Below are positions 22,714-28,880 of a stretch of 28,880 nt of DNA, in pieces. The translations under genes and the position numbers were made by a program. The DNA comes from Spirochaetaceae bacterium UBA5556. GTDB taxonomy: Bacteria; Spirochaetota; Spirochaetia; Treponematales; Rectinemataceae. The notes beneath the pieces are model-generated. The model had not been told where the DNA came from. It did no database searches and worked only from the letters and a program-made list of their open reading frames with translations. Position 1 is the first letter of the stretch. Each line of letters starts with the position of its first letter. Location of the stretch: positions 26,582 through 55,461 of the forward strand of contig DIMW01000008.1 of assembly GCA_002425765.1 (NCBI GenBank), read 5' to 3'.

Positions 22714-24429
22714 CTATGGGTCGGGTTTGGCAAAATCAATGCTTACTGCCCCGGAAGGATCGATCAGTACTTGCTTACCGAAGAATACCGACCCGTCATC
22801 GCATAGTATGCCGGCGGCTGTCGGCGAAGAATCCAGAAGAAGATATTCTTTCATATCGCCACCGCTGATCGTGAAGTATTGGTCGTGCGAGGAGATCACC
22901 CAGAAGTCGGACCAGCCGCCGGACGTCTCGGGGTCCGTTCTGTATGTCCCTTCTTTGGGAGGGACAATAAAGGAATAGTGTGTGAATGAGGGTCTCCGCA
23001 TGAGCGCTTCCGCCCCCGTATTCCAGCGTATCAGGAAACTCGCACTGTCGATTATTTCCAATTCCCTGAATTCGTTGTCCGTCGTGGGCAGAAATGATTC
23101 GCCGGTTGAGAAGGCAAACTCGGAATAGGCTCCGTTGCACTGCAGCGTAACGAGATTGTCCTCGACGCCGACAATCGCCACTCCCTGGGGGGAGGCGTAG
23201 AGCCCCGGCTGCGGCGATACATGTGCGGGGATTTCCCTGACTTCCGGTCTGGAAAACGACGGCGGGGGAATCTCGAATTGCTCTTCGATGTACCGCTTCA
23301 AAATCTTGATCCCTATGTCCCGGAGCGCATTGATGCCCCATTGGTCATAGATATTGCCCGCGAGGACTATCCCCACGTTTTGATTCCGGGCGAGAATGAC
23401 GACGACACGGTGCGATAGATACGATCCTTCCGCCCAGGCTACGCTCCCGAGGTAATCGAGAGAAGGCTCGGTCAGAATCCAGCCTTCGCCCGATTCGTAC
23501 CCCTGTCTATTCAGTTGCCCCGCGATTGCGGGAGAAAACGGCGTTTCTGAATCTATCGCCCTCTTTTCTTTCGTCTGGTCTTCATTCTCCGTTCTCAACA
23601 GGTACGAGTAACATTGCGCCAGATCGGAAAGTGTCGAGCGCATGGAAAAAGACGGGTCGAGGTAATTGTACATATCGGAGCTTGAGTCCAGGAACGGCTC
23701 TCCTCCGGCATGATAGAACCTGCTTTTCTCCGGAGGCGTAGAATCCTTCCCGAAACTTGAGGCGACCATTCCGAGCGGCCCGTATACTTCGTCCCGGACA
23801 TAGTCGCCGAAAGACTTGCCGCTCGCCTTTTCGACGAGCAGACCCAGGACGTTCATCATGAGCGCCGATTCCGATCTCCGCACGCCTTCCGGAAACCGGT
23901 TCTTTGCGCTGGAGAGACGCTTCGCCAGGCTGTCCGCGTCGAGTATCCCGCCCATGTTCGGAATCGGCCGGTCGGCATAGCCGCTCGTCTCGGCAAGCAG
24001 CGAACGTATTTTCAGCCCGCCGATTCTCTCCGCATTGGCGTTCGCGCCCGAAAACAGTTCCGGCAAGTATCGGGAAACAGGCGAATCGATATCGATTTTC
24101 CCCTGTGCGTACAGTGCCCGCACGGCAAGGATGGTGAACTGTCCCGATAGTTCCCCTATATGAATTTCGGTGTTTTCATCGAATGCAATCCGATTGTCCC
24201 CGCCACCGCTCCGATAGCGCCAAAGAGTCCCCTGATCCGAAAAAAGACATGCCCCGATTCCTCCGTAGTACGTCTTTGTCCCGTTTTCCACGATCGACTC
24301 AAGTGCGGAAAAATCGACACCATCTGCGCTGAGTTTCGCCCCGCAGAATAAAATCAGCAGGCATGCGACACACAGCCGAAGGCGGCCGCTCGTGGCGTAC
24401 CGCTTCGTTTCATGGTATATCGATCTCAT
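22714..24429 (-). CDS. Secreted serine-hydrolase (beta-lactamase-like fold) protein without catalytic motifs
   Basis: A 571-residue exported protein. After a signal peptide (~1-36) the class C beta-lactamase/esterase scaffold is clear: QGKIDIDSPVSRYLPELFSG, LKIRSLLAETSGYADRP, LGLLVEKASGKSFGDYV and YGPLGMVASSF. All three active-site motifs are missing. SxxK is E93-L-S-G96 (IGELSGQF), Y-x-N is replaced around 187-189 (ESA), and the H/K-x-G strand reads AWAEGSYL. The last ~180 residues form a beta-rich domain (EGTYRTDPETSGGWSDFWVI). It is probably a binding or scaffold protein rather than an enzyme. ATG 24429 is chosen for GGGGAG 8 bases upstream and the signal peptide; an in-frame ATG at 24471 lacks these. 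Confidence 0.85.
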   Translation of the reverse strand: MRSIYHETKRYATSGRLRLCVACLLILFCGAKLSADGVDFSALESIVENGTKTYYGGIGACLFSDQGTLWRYRSGGGDNRIAFDENTEIHIGELSGQFTILAVRALYAQGKIDIDSPVSRYLPELFSGANANAERIGGLKIRSLLAETSGYADRPIPNMGGILDADSLAKRLSSAKNRFPEGVRRSESALMMNVLGLLVEKASGKSFGDYVRDEVYGPLGMVASSFGKDSTPPEKSRFYHAGGEPFLDSSSDMYNYLDPSFSMRSTLSDLAQCYSYLLRTENEDQTKEKRAIDSETPFSPAIAGQLNRQGYESGEGWILTEPSLDYLGSVAWAEGSYLSHRVVVILARNQNVGIVLAGNIYDQWGINALRDIGIKILKRYIEEQFEIPPPSFSRPEVREIPAHVSPQPGLYASPQGVAIVGVEDNLVTLQCNGAYSEFAFSTGESFLPTTDNEFRELEIIDSASFLIRWNTGAEALMRRPSFTHYSFIVPPKEGTYRTDPETSGGWSDFWVISSHDQYFTISGGDMKEYLLLDSSPTAAGILCDDGSVFFGKQVLIDPSGAVSIDFAKPDP

Positions 24430-24481
24430 TGTACAAACTCCCCGCTCTTTTCGAGCGCGTAGTCCATTCATCAGAACACTT

Positions 24482-25297
24482 CTACGATTGAGAATGCTTG
24501 ATTTGACGCCGAATTATCCGCTCGTCGAACACATACAGTATGAGAATTATGAGTCCGGCGCACCCCAAGAACACAGGCCATGTCCAGTATGCACACCGAA
24601 AGTATCCTAAATGGTTAAATAAGATTATCGCAATATTCGAGAGCGAAGCCAATAAAATGATAACGCAGATGGCCATATATTCAATTTTTCGCCGCGCCAT
24701 CAGCAGGACAATGGACGAGTCAAGTTCCTCCATATCCTCCACGGTAAGGACGTTCGCCTTTCGAAACACCAACGCGAAACAACAACGGGGAATGATCAAT
24801 TCTAGTCCTCCCATTCGTTCTTCAATCCGTCCATCAACCGCTCTCAGCGCTTCTTTGAGTCTCTGCTCCATAGTGTCGGGCATCCCAAGGGGGTAATAGG
24901 AGGAAAGAAATATGAGCATGAATGTAATTTTAAAGAGCAGGAATACGGAAAGAGCGCCGACTGGATGGCGTGCAGCGCTGGCGCTGAAAATGGGATTGGT
25001 CTCGACAACATTCGCGCTCACGACGGGATCGAGCAAGGCCCACAAGGTAGAAAGGATATCAGCGACCGATACCGCAATACCCCATACAAGCAGACGCGAT
25101 ACCTTGCGTATCATGCCGTTGGCGAGAAGCCAGGCAATGACGGCGACACTGACGGCTACGGTGCTTATAAAGGCTATGATTAGGGAGTAATACTGTATGA
25201 ACATGCACCACATGACGACAATGGTATATGTCCACAGCAAATTGGGCATCAAAATTGCTTTCTGCACTGTATTCAGTTCCGCGTAACGCGAATCCAT
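24482..25297 (-). CDS. Multi-helix membrane protein, DUF5658-like (intact copy)
   Basis: A 271-residue integral membrane protein. The N-terminal hydrophobic segments are LLWTYTIVVMWCMFIQYYSL and IIAFISTVAVSVAVIAWLLA. The core is VADILSTLWALLDP...VVETNPIFS...FLLFKITFMLIFL, recalling the D...T / E.NP / K pattern of DUF5658. A cytoplasmic charged region (TMEQRLKEALRAVDGRIEER, TVEDMEELDSS) precedes two more helices. AGGA lies 7 bases before ATG 25297. It is 84 bases downstream of the leader-gene stop, with no promoter of its own in that gap, so it is probably co-transcribed from promoter B. A duplicate at 18468-19283 carries a nonsense codon. Confidence 0.75.
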   Translation of the reverse strand: MDSRYAELNTVQKAILMPNLLWTYTIVVMWCMFIQYYSLIIAFISTVAVSVAVIAWLLANGMIRKVSRLLVWGIAVSVADILSTLWALLDPVVSANVVETNPIFSASAARHPVGALSVFLLFKITFMLIFLSSYYPLGMPDTMEQRLKEALRAVDGRIEERMGGLELIIPRCCFALVFRKANVLTVEDMEELDSSIVLLMARRKIEYMAICVIILLASLSNIAIILFNHLGYFRCAYWTWPVFLGCAGLIILILYVFDERIIRRQIKHSQS

Positions 25298-25381
25298 GCA
25301 CTGTTCCTGTGGATCATTTGTAGCGACGTAGCAACGACTGCGAGCTCCAGTCATTGCCACGTCAAGATATTCAATTATGCT

Positions 25382-25870
25382 TTAGCGGCGTTCTGCAGCT
25401 TGGCATCCGCGGATAGTTCCTCCAATGATAAGTGTTGCACTAATTACTGCTGCCACCGTTGCCGGGATTCCAACTGTAGGGCCCAAAGCCCCAGCTACAG
25501 TTCCAATAATAATCAGGGTCGCGCCTTCTCGTGTCATATTCGGTGGTTTATCCCACCACTGTCCAAATCGTTCAAGTGCAGCCTGATCAGAATCGCCATA
25601 TTTATTGTTTGTTTGGCCTCGACTATATGCAACGGATTCTGACAGATCGTCCCGAACTGGTCTACCTCCTTCTACCGCCTCAAGGTCCGATAGGGCAATA
25701 AGCTCCACTCCCTCTACGTCGAAGACAACTTCCTTCGACCCTTCGCTCACCGGTATCACGATGGTTGATCCGACAGGAACTGTAGCTTTGATTGTGCTGT
25801 CATTCCCTGTTGCTGCTGCCATTCCTCCTGCCATCATAATACCGATCAGAAGAAACATGACACGTTTCAT
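25382..25870 (-). CDS. Secreted leader-family protein with Gly-rich hydrophobic C-terminus
   Basis: A 162-residue exported protein. The first ~66 residues (signal peptide MKRVMFLLIGIMMAGGMAAA, then NDSTIKATVPVGSTIVIPVS to DLEAVEG) are nearly identical to the gene at 28312, and the DNA is nearly identical too. After that the two proteins are unrelated. Here the C-terminus ends with two hydrophobic Gly/Ala/Thr-rich segments (TLIIIGTVAGALGPTVGIPA, VAAVISATLIIGG), which could form a membrane hairpin, followed by CQAAERR. ATG 25870 is chosen over an in-frame ATG at 25924, which lies on the promoter's -10 region. It is first gene of the minus-strand operon. Function is unknown; a shared leader with a changing C-terminus recalls effector or variable-surface families. 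Confidence 0.75.
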   Translation of the reverse strand: MKRVMFLLIGIMMAGGMAAATGNDSTIKATVPVGSTIVIPVSEGSKEVVFDVEGVELIALSDLEAVEGGRPVRDDLSESVAYSRGQTNNKYGDSDQAALERFGQWWDKPPNMTREGATLIIIGTVAGALGPTVGIPATVAAVISATLIIGGTIRGCQAAERR

Positions 25871-25922
25871 ACCGACCTTCGTATTATGAAAAATCTGTGT
25901 GGCTCTACAGCCACCAACTTCC

Positions 25923-25950
25923 ATTATAGATACGCTGTGTGACGGCGCAA
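25923..25950 (-). promoter_or_regulatory. Shared promoter, copy B
   Basis: On the minus strand: TTGCGC (25950-25945), 16-base spacer, TATAAT (25928-25923). It drives the leader-family gene and probably the whole minus-strand operon down to the ClpP-like pair. Confidence 0.7.
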
Positions 25951-25972
25951 CAGTTTTTTTGCAAAAATGATA

Positions 25973-25986
25973 TAGACACTTGTCTA
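25973..25986. promoter_or_regulatory. Palindrome upstream of promoter B
   Basis: TAGACACTTGTCTA has 6-bp inverted arms (TAGACA/TGTCTA) around two bases and lies 22 bases upstream of the -35. The same element precedes promoter C at 28197-28210, so it may be an activator or repressor site. Confidence 0.45.
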
Positions 25987-26149
25987 AAAACCGACAGGAT
26001 TCCCCTGGGATATCGCTGTTTGCTCTTGAGGCTCAGCCATGGGTATGATGTCGTGTTATTTTCGGCAGTCGATGAAGAATTTTACTTTACGGACGTGTAG
26101 TATTTTCTCTAAGTGCCGATGAATCTACGGCCCCCTTCTTTACACACAT

Positions 26150-26533
26150 TCATTGATAGTATTCATCCACGATCGACAGCCCATCGGCGGCGAGAGCCTC
26201 GGTATTGGAATCATATTCGATTTCGGCATTCACATAGACACTCTTCCCCGGCAGGATGACAAAATTCTCCGCAATGGTCTTGTAGTAGGTCCTGACGTCG
26301 GTCCTTGCCGAGAGCGAGACTGTGTAAACGCTGATGGTGGACTGGCCGGTATTCCCGATCTTGAGCGTGATCATGCAGACTTGGCTGCCGCCGACCGAAG
26401 TCTCATACCAGGAGACGAGGGTCGCCTTGCCCGACGGATACCACGAGGATGGATCGTTGGAGCAGGAGGCTATAGAGAAGAGAGCCACGACGGCCACCAC
26501 ACAGAAGGCTGTTTTGCAGGCAGTAGCGCGCAT
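26150..26533 (-). CDS. Small lipoprotein of the C39/beta-barrel trio
   Basis: A 127-residue lipoprotein. The N-terminus MRATACKTAFCVVAVVALFS is followed by a lipobox IASC, so the mature protein starts at that Cys and is membrane-anchored. The remainder (SGKATLVSWYETSVGGSQVC, IGNTGQSTISVYTVSLSART, LPGKSVYVNAEIEYDS) resembles an Ig-like or FxLYD-type beta-sandwich domain; this is only a resemblance. GGAG stands before ATG 26533, which lies 4 bases after the beta-barrel stop, so it is co-transcribed. The gap from its stop to the palindrome at 25986 (about 160 bases) shows nothing else recognisable. Confidence 0.8.
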   Translation of the reverse strand: MRATACKTAFCVVAVVALFSIASCSNDPSSWYPSGKATLVSWYETSVGGSQVCMITLKIGNTGQSTISVYTVSLSARTDVRTYYKTIAENFVILPGKSVYVNAEIEYDSNTEALAADGLSIVDEYYQ

Positions 26534-26537
26534 TGCT

Positions 26538-27389
26538 TCACTCCTTTTTCCTGAATGTATGGGAGAATCCCAGATCGAAGGCCACAGGGGAACTGTAGTC
26601 GCTCAGCAGTTTCGAAACTCCGATCCGCAGGGTGTGGTCCTTTTCGCTGAATACGAGGGAGGCGCTGCCTGTCAGGGAATAGATGATCCCCGACTCGTCG
26701 GGGACGCCGTTGAGGTAGCGCGGCCACGAGAGTTTGGGCGAGAGGCTGGCGGAGAGGGCGACGACATCGTTCAGCGCTTCCGTGGCGAAGAGATTCGCGG
26801 TGAGGATGAGCGGTCTGGTCGACGTCCCCGAGCGTTCCGGCCGCGCGAAGCAGGTCTCGCCGCGCAGGCTCGTCCCCGTGACAATCGGATCGAGGTAGCG
26901 GACCGCGGAGAATAATGCCCCGAGCTTGGGGTATCCCGATCCGGAGGCGATCTGTCTTTCTCTGGCCTCGTAGTAATTCCATATTCCCAGCGGGTGGGTG
27001 TAGGAGAGCGCGGCGCTCAGCCTCCAGTCGGAGAGGCGGAAGGTATAGCTCGCCGTCACTTCCGGATCGCCCACCGCGCCGACCGCCCGGGGGACCGCCT
27101 CGCGCCCCGTGGCGATCCACACCAGCGCCGGCACCTCAAACGACAGCCCGAAGCGCCGCCTGAAGAACAGATCGAGGGAAATGGTGGGGTCGATCTCGAC
27201 GCCATTGGTTTTGGTGGTGTCGGAGCGGAATATCTCGAGAGTCGTGCCGACGGTAGCTTCGACACTGTCCTTGGCCTCGACCCCGACGCGCTGGTGCGCG
27301 GTGGTTTGGGCAGGGGCCGGCGCGCCGATCGCGGACAAAAGCACCACCGCTGCCACCGTCGAAAGGAATCCCCTCGCGATGTTCTTCAT
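26538..27389 (-). CDS. Outer-membrane beta-barrel-like transporter protein
   Basis: A 283-residue exported protein. Signal peptide: MKNIARGFLSTVAAVVLLSA, ending APAPAQ. The mature part is a series of alternating hydrophobic strands typical of an outer-membrane barrel: DSVEATVGTTLEIFRSD, ISLDLFFRRRFGLSFEVPAL, PEVTASYTFRLSDWRLSAAL, YSLTGSASLVFSEKDHTLRI. It ends AFDLGFSHTFRKKE, with the aromatic near the C-terminus expected of barrels. It resembles the phenol-degradation MetA-type 'transporter' families in layout. ATG 27389 is 5 bases after the C39-like gene's stop, so it is coupled; a longer frame to 27458 overlaps that gene. It may export or display something processed by the C39-like protein (inference). 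Confidence 0.75.
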   Translation of the reverse strand: MKNIARGFLSTVAAVVLLSAIGAPAPAQTTAHQRVGVEAKDSVEATVGTTLEIFRSDTTKTNGVEIDPTISLDLFFRRRFGLSFEVPALVWIATGREAVPRAVGAVGDPEVTASYTFRLSDWRLSAALSYTHPLGIWNYYEARERQIASGSGYPKLGALFSAVRYLDPIVTGTSLRGETCFARPERSGTSTRPLILTANLFATEALNDVVALSASLSPKLSWPRYLNGVPDESGIIYSLTGSASLVFSEKDHTLRIGVSKLLSDYSSPVAFDLGFSHTFRKKE

Positions 27390-27394
27390 GGCTC

Positions 27395-27985
27395 TCACCA
27401 CCCTGCGACCCCCGCCCCCGCGAGCGCCGCCCGGTCGAGGAGCTCGCCCCGCCCCCACACCGACCTCTTCGCCTCTTCGATGAGCGCCAGGTTGACAGCC
27501 CTATCCGGCAGCGCCGCGAGCATGACGTTCCCCGACCACAGCGACTCGAAGGCGGCCTGCTCCCTGGAGATCGTGCCCTCTGCGGGATCGGCGGTGAGCA
27601 CGGAGCCGTCCCGTACCGCGAGCACAAGGGCGAAGTGGCCCTCCGGCCTGTCGTAGTGGACGATGACCGGCGCATACCTGGCGACAGCCTGCTCGAGCTG
27701 CCCGAAATTCATCTGGTACGCCTTGCAGGAGAACCCCTCGGCCTTGAGAATGGCCGCCATATCGGCGAAGGACACCGTGAGGTCGCCGCCGACGATCTTC
27801 TCCGCAAGAAAATCCCGCGCGAGCGAGACCTCGTCCGAAGGTACGCCCCAGTACCTGTCCATGAGACAAGAAAGAGCCGTCAGGCCGCAGGAAGTGTCGA
27901 ACCCCTGTTCGGTGCTGTAGGCAAACCGGAGGGATTCTCTGTCAACGGTCTCCGAAAAGAGTAGAAGCAGCAGAAACAGTCTCAT
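27395..27985 (-). CDS. Peptidase C39-like (papain-fold) exported protein
   Basis: A 196-residue protein. A short signal peptide (MRLFLLLLLFSETVDRE) is followed by the C39 core: Q27-GFDTS-C33-G (oxyanion Gln and nucleophile Cys), LTALSCLMDRYWG, FADMAAILKAEGFSCKAYQM, the His of EGHFALVLAVRDG, and the Asp of TADPAEG. The Cys-His-Asp triad therefore looks intact. Unlike bacteriocin exporters it has no ABC transporter domains, so it resembles the free-standing C39-like proteins paired with outer-membrane proteins. ATG 27985 is preferred; TTG 27991 has GGGGG at a better distance and is an alternative. It is first in a three-gene unit with the beta-barrel and lipoprotein genes. Confidence 0.82.
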   Translation of the reverse strand: MRLFLLLLLFSETVDRESLRFAYSTEQGFDTSCGLTALSCLMDRYWGVPSDEVSLARDFLAEKIVGGDLTVSFADMAAILKAEGFSCKAYQMNFGQLEQAVARYAPVIVHYDRPEGHFALVLAVRDGSVLTADPAEGTISREQAAFESLWSGNVMLAALPDRAVNLALIEEAKRSVWGRGELLDRAALAGAGVAGW

Positions 27986-28090
27986 GGACAATCGACTGCC
28001 CCCTCGTTTGGAAAACAATTGTACTATTTTGAGTTAAGTGTACGATCAAAACTGCCGGTTTGTAAACTCGAAAAAATCAAAAAGGAGAGA

Positions 28091-28129
28091 CATGACTGCC
28101 TTGCTTTTCCCTTTTGGCAAAGAACCCTA
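28091..28129 (+). CDS. Possible 12-codon peptide ORF
   Basis: AAGGAG ends 5 bases before ATG 28091, and the frame MTALLFPFGKEP ends at TAA. Only the ribosome site supports it. The rest of the gap between the C39-like gene and the right-hand repeat (27986-28187) shows only a possible weak minus-strand promoter (TTGATC...TAGTAC) for the C39 unit. Confidence 0.15.
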
Positions 28130-28196
28130 AAATTGCACAAATATGGCTGAAGCTCAGGGTTAAACAGGATTGTCCCGGGAAAACCACGTCGGTTTT

Positions 28197-28210
28197 TAGA
28201 CAAGTGTCTA
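28197..28210. promoter_or_regulatory. Palindrome upstream of promoter C
   Basis: TAGACAAGTGTCTA, with 6-bp inverted arms, lies 21 bases before the -35. It is the counterpart of 25973-25986. Confidence 0.45.
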
Positions 28211-28231
28211 TGCCTTTTCTGCAAAAAACTG

Positions 28232-28259
28232 TTGCGCCGTCACACAGCGTATCTATAAT
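28232..28259 (+). promoter_or_regulatory. Shared promoter, copy C
   Basis: TTGCGC (28232-28237), 16-base spacer, TATAAT (28254-28259), then the leader GGAAGTTGGTGGCTGT. It drives the leader-family gene that runs off the right edge. Confidence 0.7.
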
Positions 28260-28311
28260 GGAAGTTGGTGGCTGTAGAGCCACACAGATTTTTCATAATA
28301 CGAAGGTCGGT

Positions 28312-28880
28312 ATGAAACGTGTCATGTTTCTTCTGATCGGTATTATGATGGCAGGAGGAATGGCAGCAGCAACAGGGAATGACAGCACAATCAAAGCTAC
28401 AGTTCCTGTCGGATCAACCATCGTGATACCGGTGAGCGAAGGGTCGAAGGAGGTTGTCTTCGACGTAGAGGGAGTAGAGATTACTACCCTATCGGACCTC
28501 GAGGCGGTAGAAGGAGCCAGACAGATCCGTAACGATCCCAATGAGGGGCCCTATACGGCAAAGGAAATGCAGAAAGAAAGGGATCTGGACCGGGGATGGA
28601 AACAGGAGCGAGCCAGAGGGCTTGTGACACAGGAAGATCTAGGGGAGAGAACTGTCGAGCATTGGAATGACGCATGCAAGTTTTTGACGCTCATGTCGGG
28701 GCCGCAGATGGATTCTGGGAGGCTTTGGTCCGATGACCAAACCATCAAAGTCATAAATGAGATGATGGAAAAGGGCTGGATAGATAACAAGTTCTTTGTG
28801 AACAAACCCGATGAAATTGTGAACTATGCGGCAAAAGAGTGTGGTTTCAGCGCTGGTGATCCTAAATTCCCGTCGATTTG
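28312..28880 (+). CDS. Secreted leader-family protein with distinct C-terminal domain, 3'-truncated
   Basis: The frame is open from ATG 28312 to the window edge (189 codons). The first ~66 residues repeat those of the gene at 25382-25870: signal peptide MKRVMFLLIGIMMAGGMAAA, then the KATVPVGSTIVIPVSEGSKE segment. The rest is unrelated to that gene: a charged linker (GPYTAKEMQKERDLDRGWKQ), then VEHWNDACKFLTLMSG and VINEMMEKGWIDNKFFVNKP before DEIVNYAAKECGF. That pattern (an early Cys, GxI, V..P..I.N) recalls the DUF261 proteins of spirochaetes, but I hold this loosely. The end of the gene is not visible. Confidence 0.75.
   Translation, partial: MKRVMFLLIGIMMAGGMAAATGNDSTIKATVPVGSTIVIPVSEGSKEVVFDVEGVEITTLSDLEAVEGARQIRNDPNEGPYTAKEMQKERDLDRGWKQERARGLVTQEDLGERTVEHWNDACKFLTLMSGPQMDSGRLWSDDQTIKVINEMMEKGWIDNKFFVNKPDEIVNYAAKECGFSAGDPKFPSI

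Larger units (their letters stand above)
25667..25995 (-). repeat. Inverted repeat, left copy (promoter plus leader cassette)
   Basis: About 330 bp, nearly identical to 28188-28515 in opposite orientation. It covers an upstream palindrome, the promoter, the 5' leader and the first ~66 codons of the leader-family gene. Weaker similarity continues ~40 bp beyond the promoter side. The pair flanks the 2.2-kb C39/beta-barrel/lipoprotein block. Confidence 0.85.
28188..28515 (+). repeat. Inverted repeat, right copy (promoter plus leader cassette)
   Basis: About 330 bp, nearly identical to the reverse complement of 25667-25995. It contains palindrome, promoter C, leader and the first ~68 codons. Identity ends abruptly after the codons for LEAVEG, where the two proteins diverge. 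Confidence 0.85.

Noticed and set aside
25811..25870. Gly-Gly in the leader (IMMAGG) as a C39 double-glycine cleavage site
   Set aside because: The leader is a hydrophobic Sec signal peptide, not an amphipathic ELxxIxGG leader, and the nearby C39-like protein lacks exporter domains.
25871..25924. Start of the leader-family gene at ATG 25924
   Set aside because: That ATG overlaps the -10 TATAAT, so it would lie at or before the transcription start; ATG 25870 begins the signal peptide.
25667..28515. Insertion sequence or composite transposon bounded by the inverted repeats
   Set aside because: There is no transposase gene, the repeats are coding and promoter sequence, and no target-site duplication is evident.

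Overview
The window comes from a bacterial chromosome. A spirochaete (Spirochaetales/Treponemataceae-like) is my best guess. The clues are a type III glutamine synthetase, a ribose-type ABC uptake operon with a LacI regulator, a stand-alone ASRT-family protein, a truncated protein at the right edge that recalls the spirochaete DUF261 group, and many signal-peptide and membrane proteins. This is inference from gene content; no rRNA or other marker is present. No tRNA, rRNA, CRISPR array or transposase was found.

Layout. (1) 2-1537: C-terminal part of a type III glutamine synthetase, closed by a strong hairpin. (2) 1710-6329: a compact four-gene operon, every junction overlapping by 4 nt (ATGA/TTGA/ATGA). 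It encodes a small two-helix membrane protein, a DUF2207-like membrane protein ending in nine Ala-Cys-x-x tetrads (mostly ACHS), a radical SAM/SPASM enzyme with a PqqD-like N-terminal region, and a second membrane protein. It looks like a peptide-modification system whose substrate is the Cys/His tail of a membrane protein, and it is the most novel-looking locus here. (3) 6382-7591: a GNAT acetyltransferase and a flavodoxin-like protein. (4) 7598-18321: a LacI regulator diverging from an eight-gene operon: periplasmic binding protein, ATPase, permease, creatinase-like M24 protein, polysaccharide deacetylase-like protein, GH20-like/DUF4838-like glycosidase, DUF4432-like mutarotase-fold protein and an ASRT-family small-molecule binding protein. 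Two copies of a 17-bp operator-like sequence lie between regulator and operon. The operon probably imports and processes an acetylated sugar or glycoside.

(5) 18322-28880: a visibly less GC-rich, recombined accessory region read mostly on the minus strand. It holds two copies of a membrane protein gene (one with a nonsense codon), a tandem ClpP-like pair in which one member keeps Ser/His and the other has lost the triad, a CPBP membrane protease, a serine-hydrolase (beta-lactamase-fold) protein lacking its catalytic residues, and several small membrane or secreted proteins. A near-identical promoter (TTGCGC-N16-TATAAT) and leader occurs three times. Two of these copies are part of ~330-bp inverted repeats that also encode a shared secretion leader joined to different C-termini, and they flank a C39-like peptidase / beta-barrel / lipoprotein trio. 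The block looks like a modular, protease-rich envelope locus shaped by duplication and 5'-cassette exchange.
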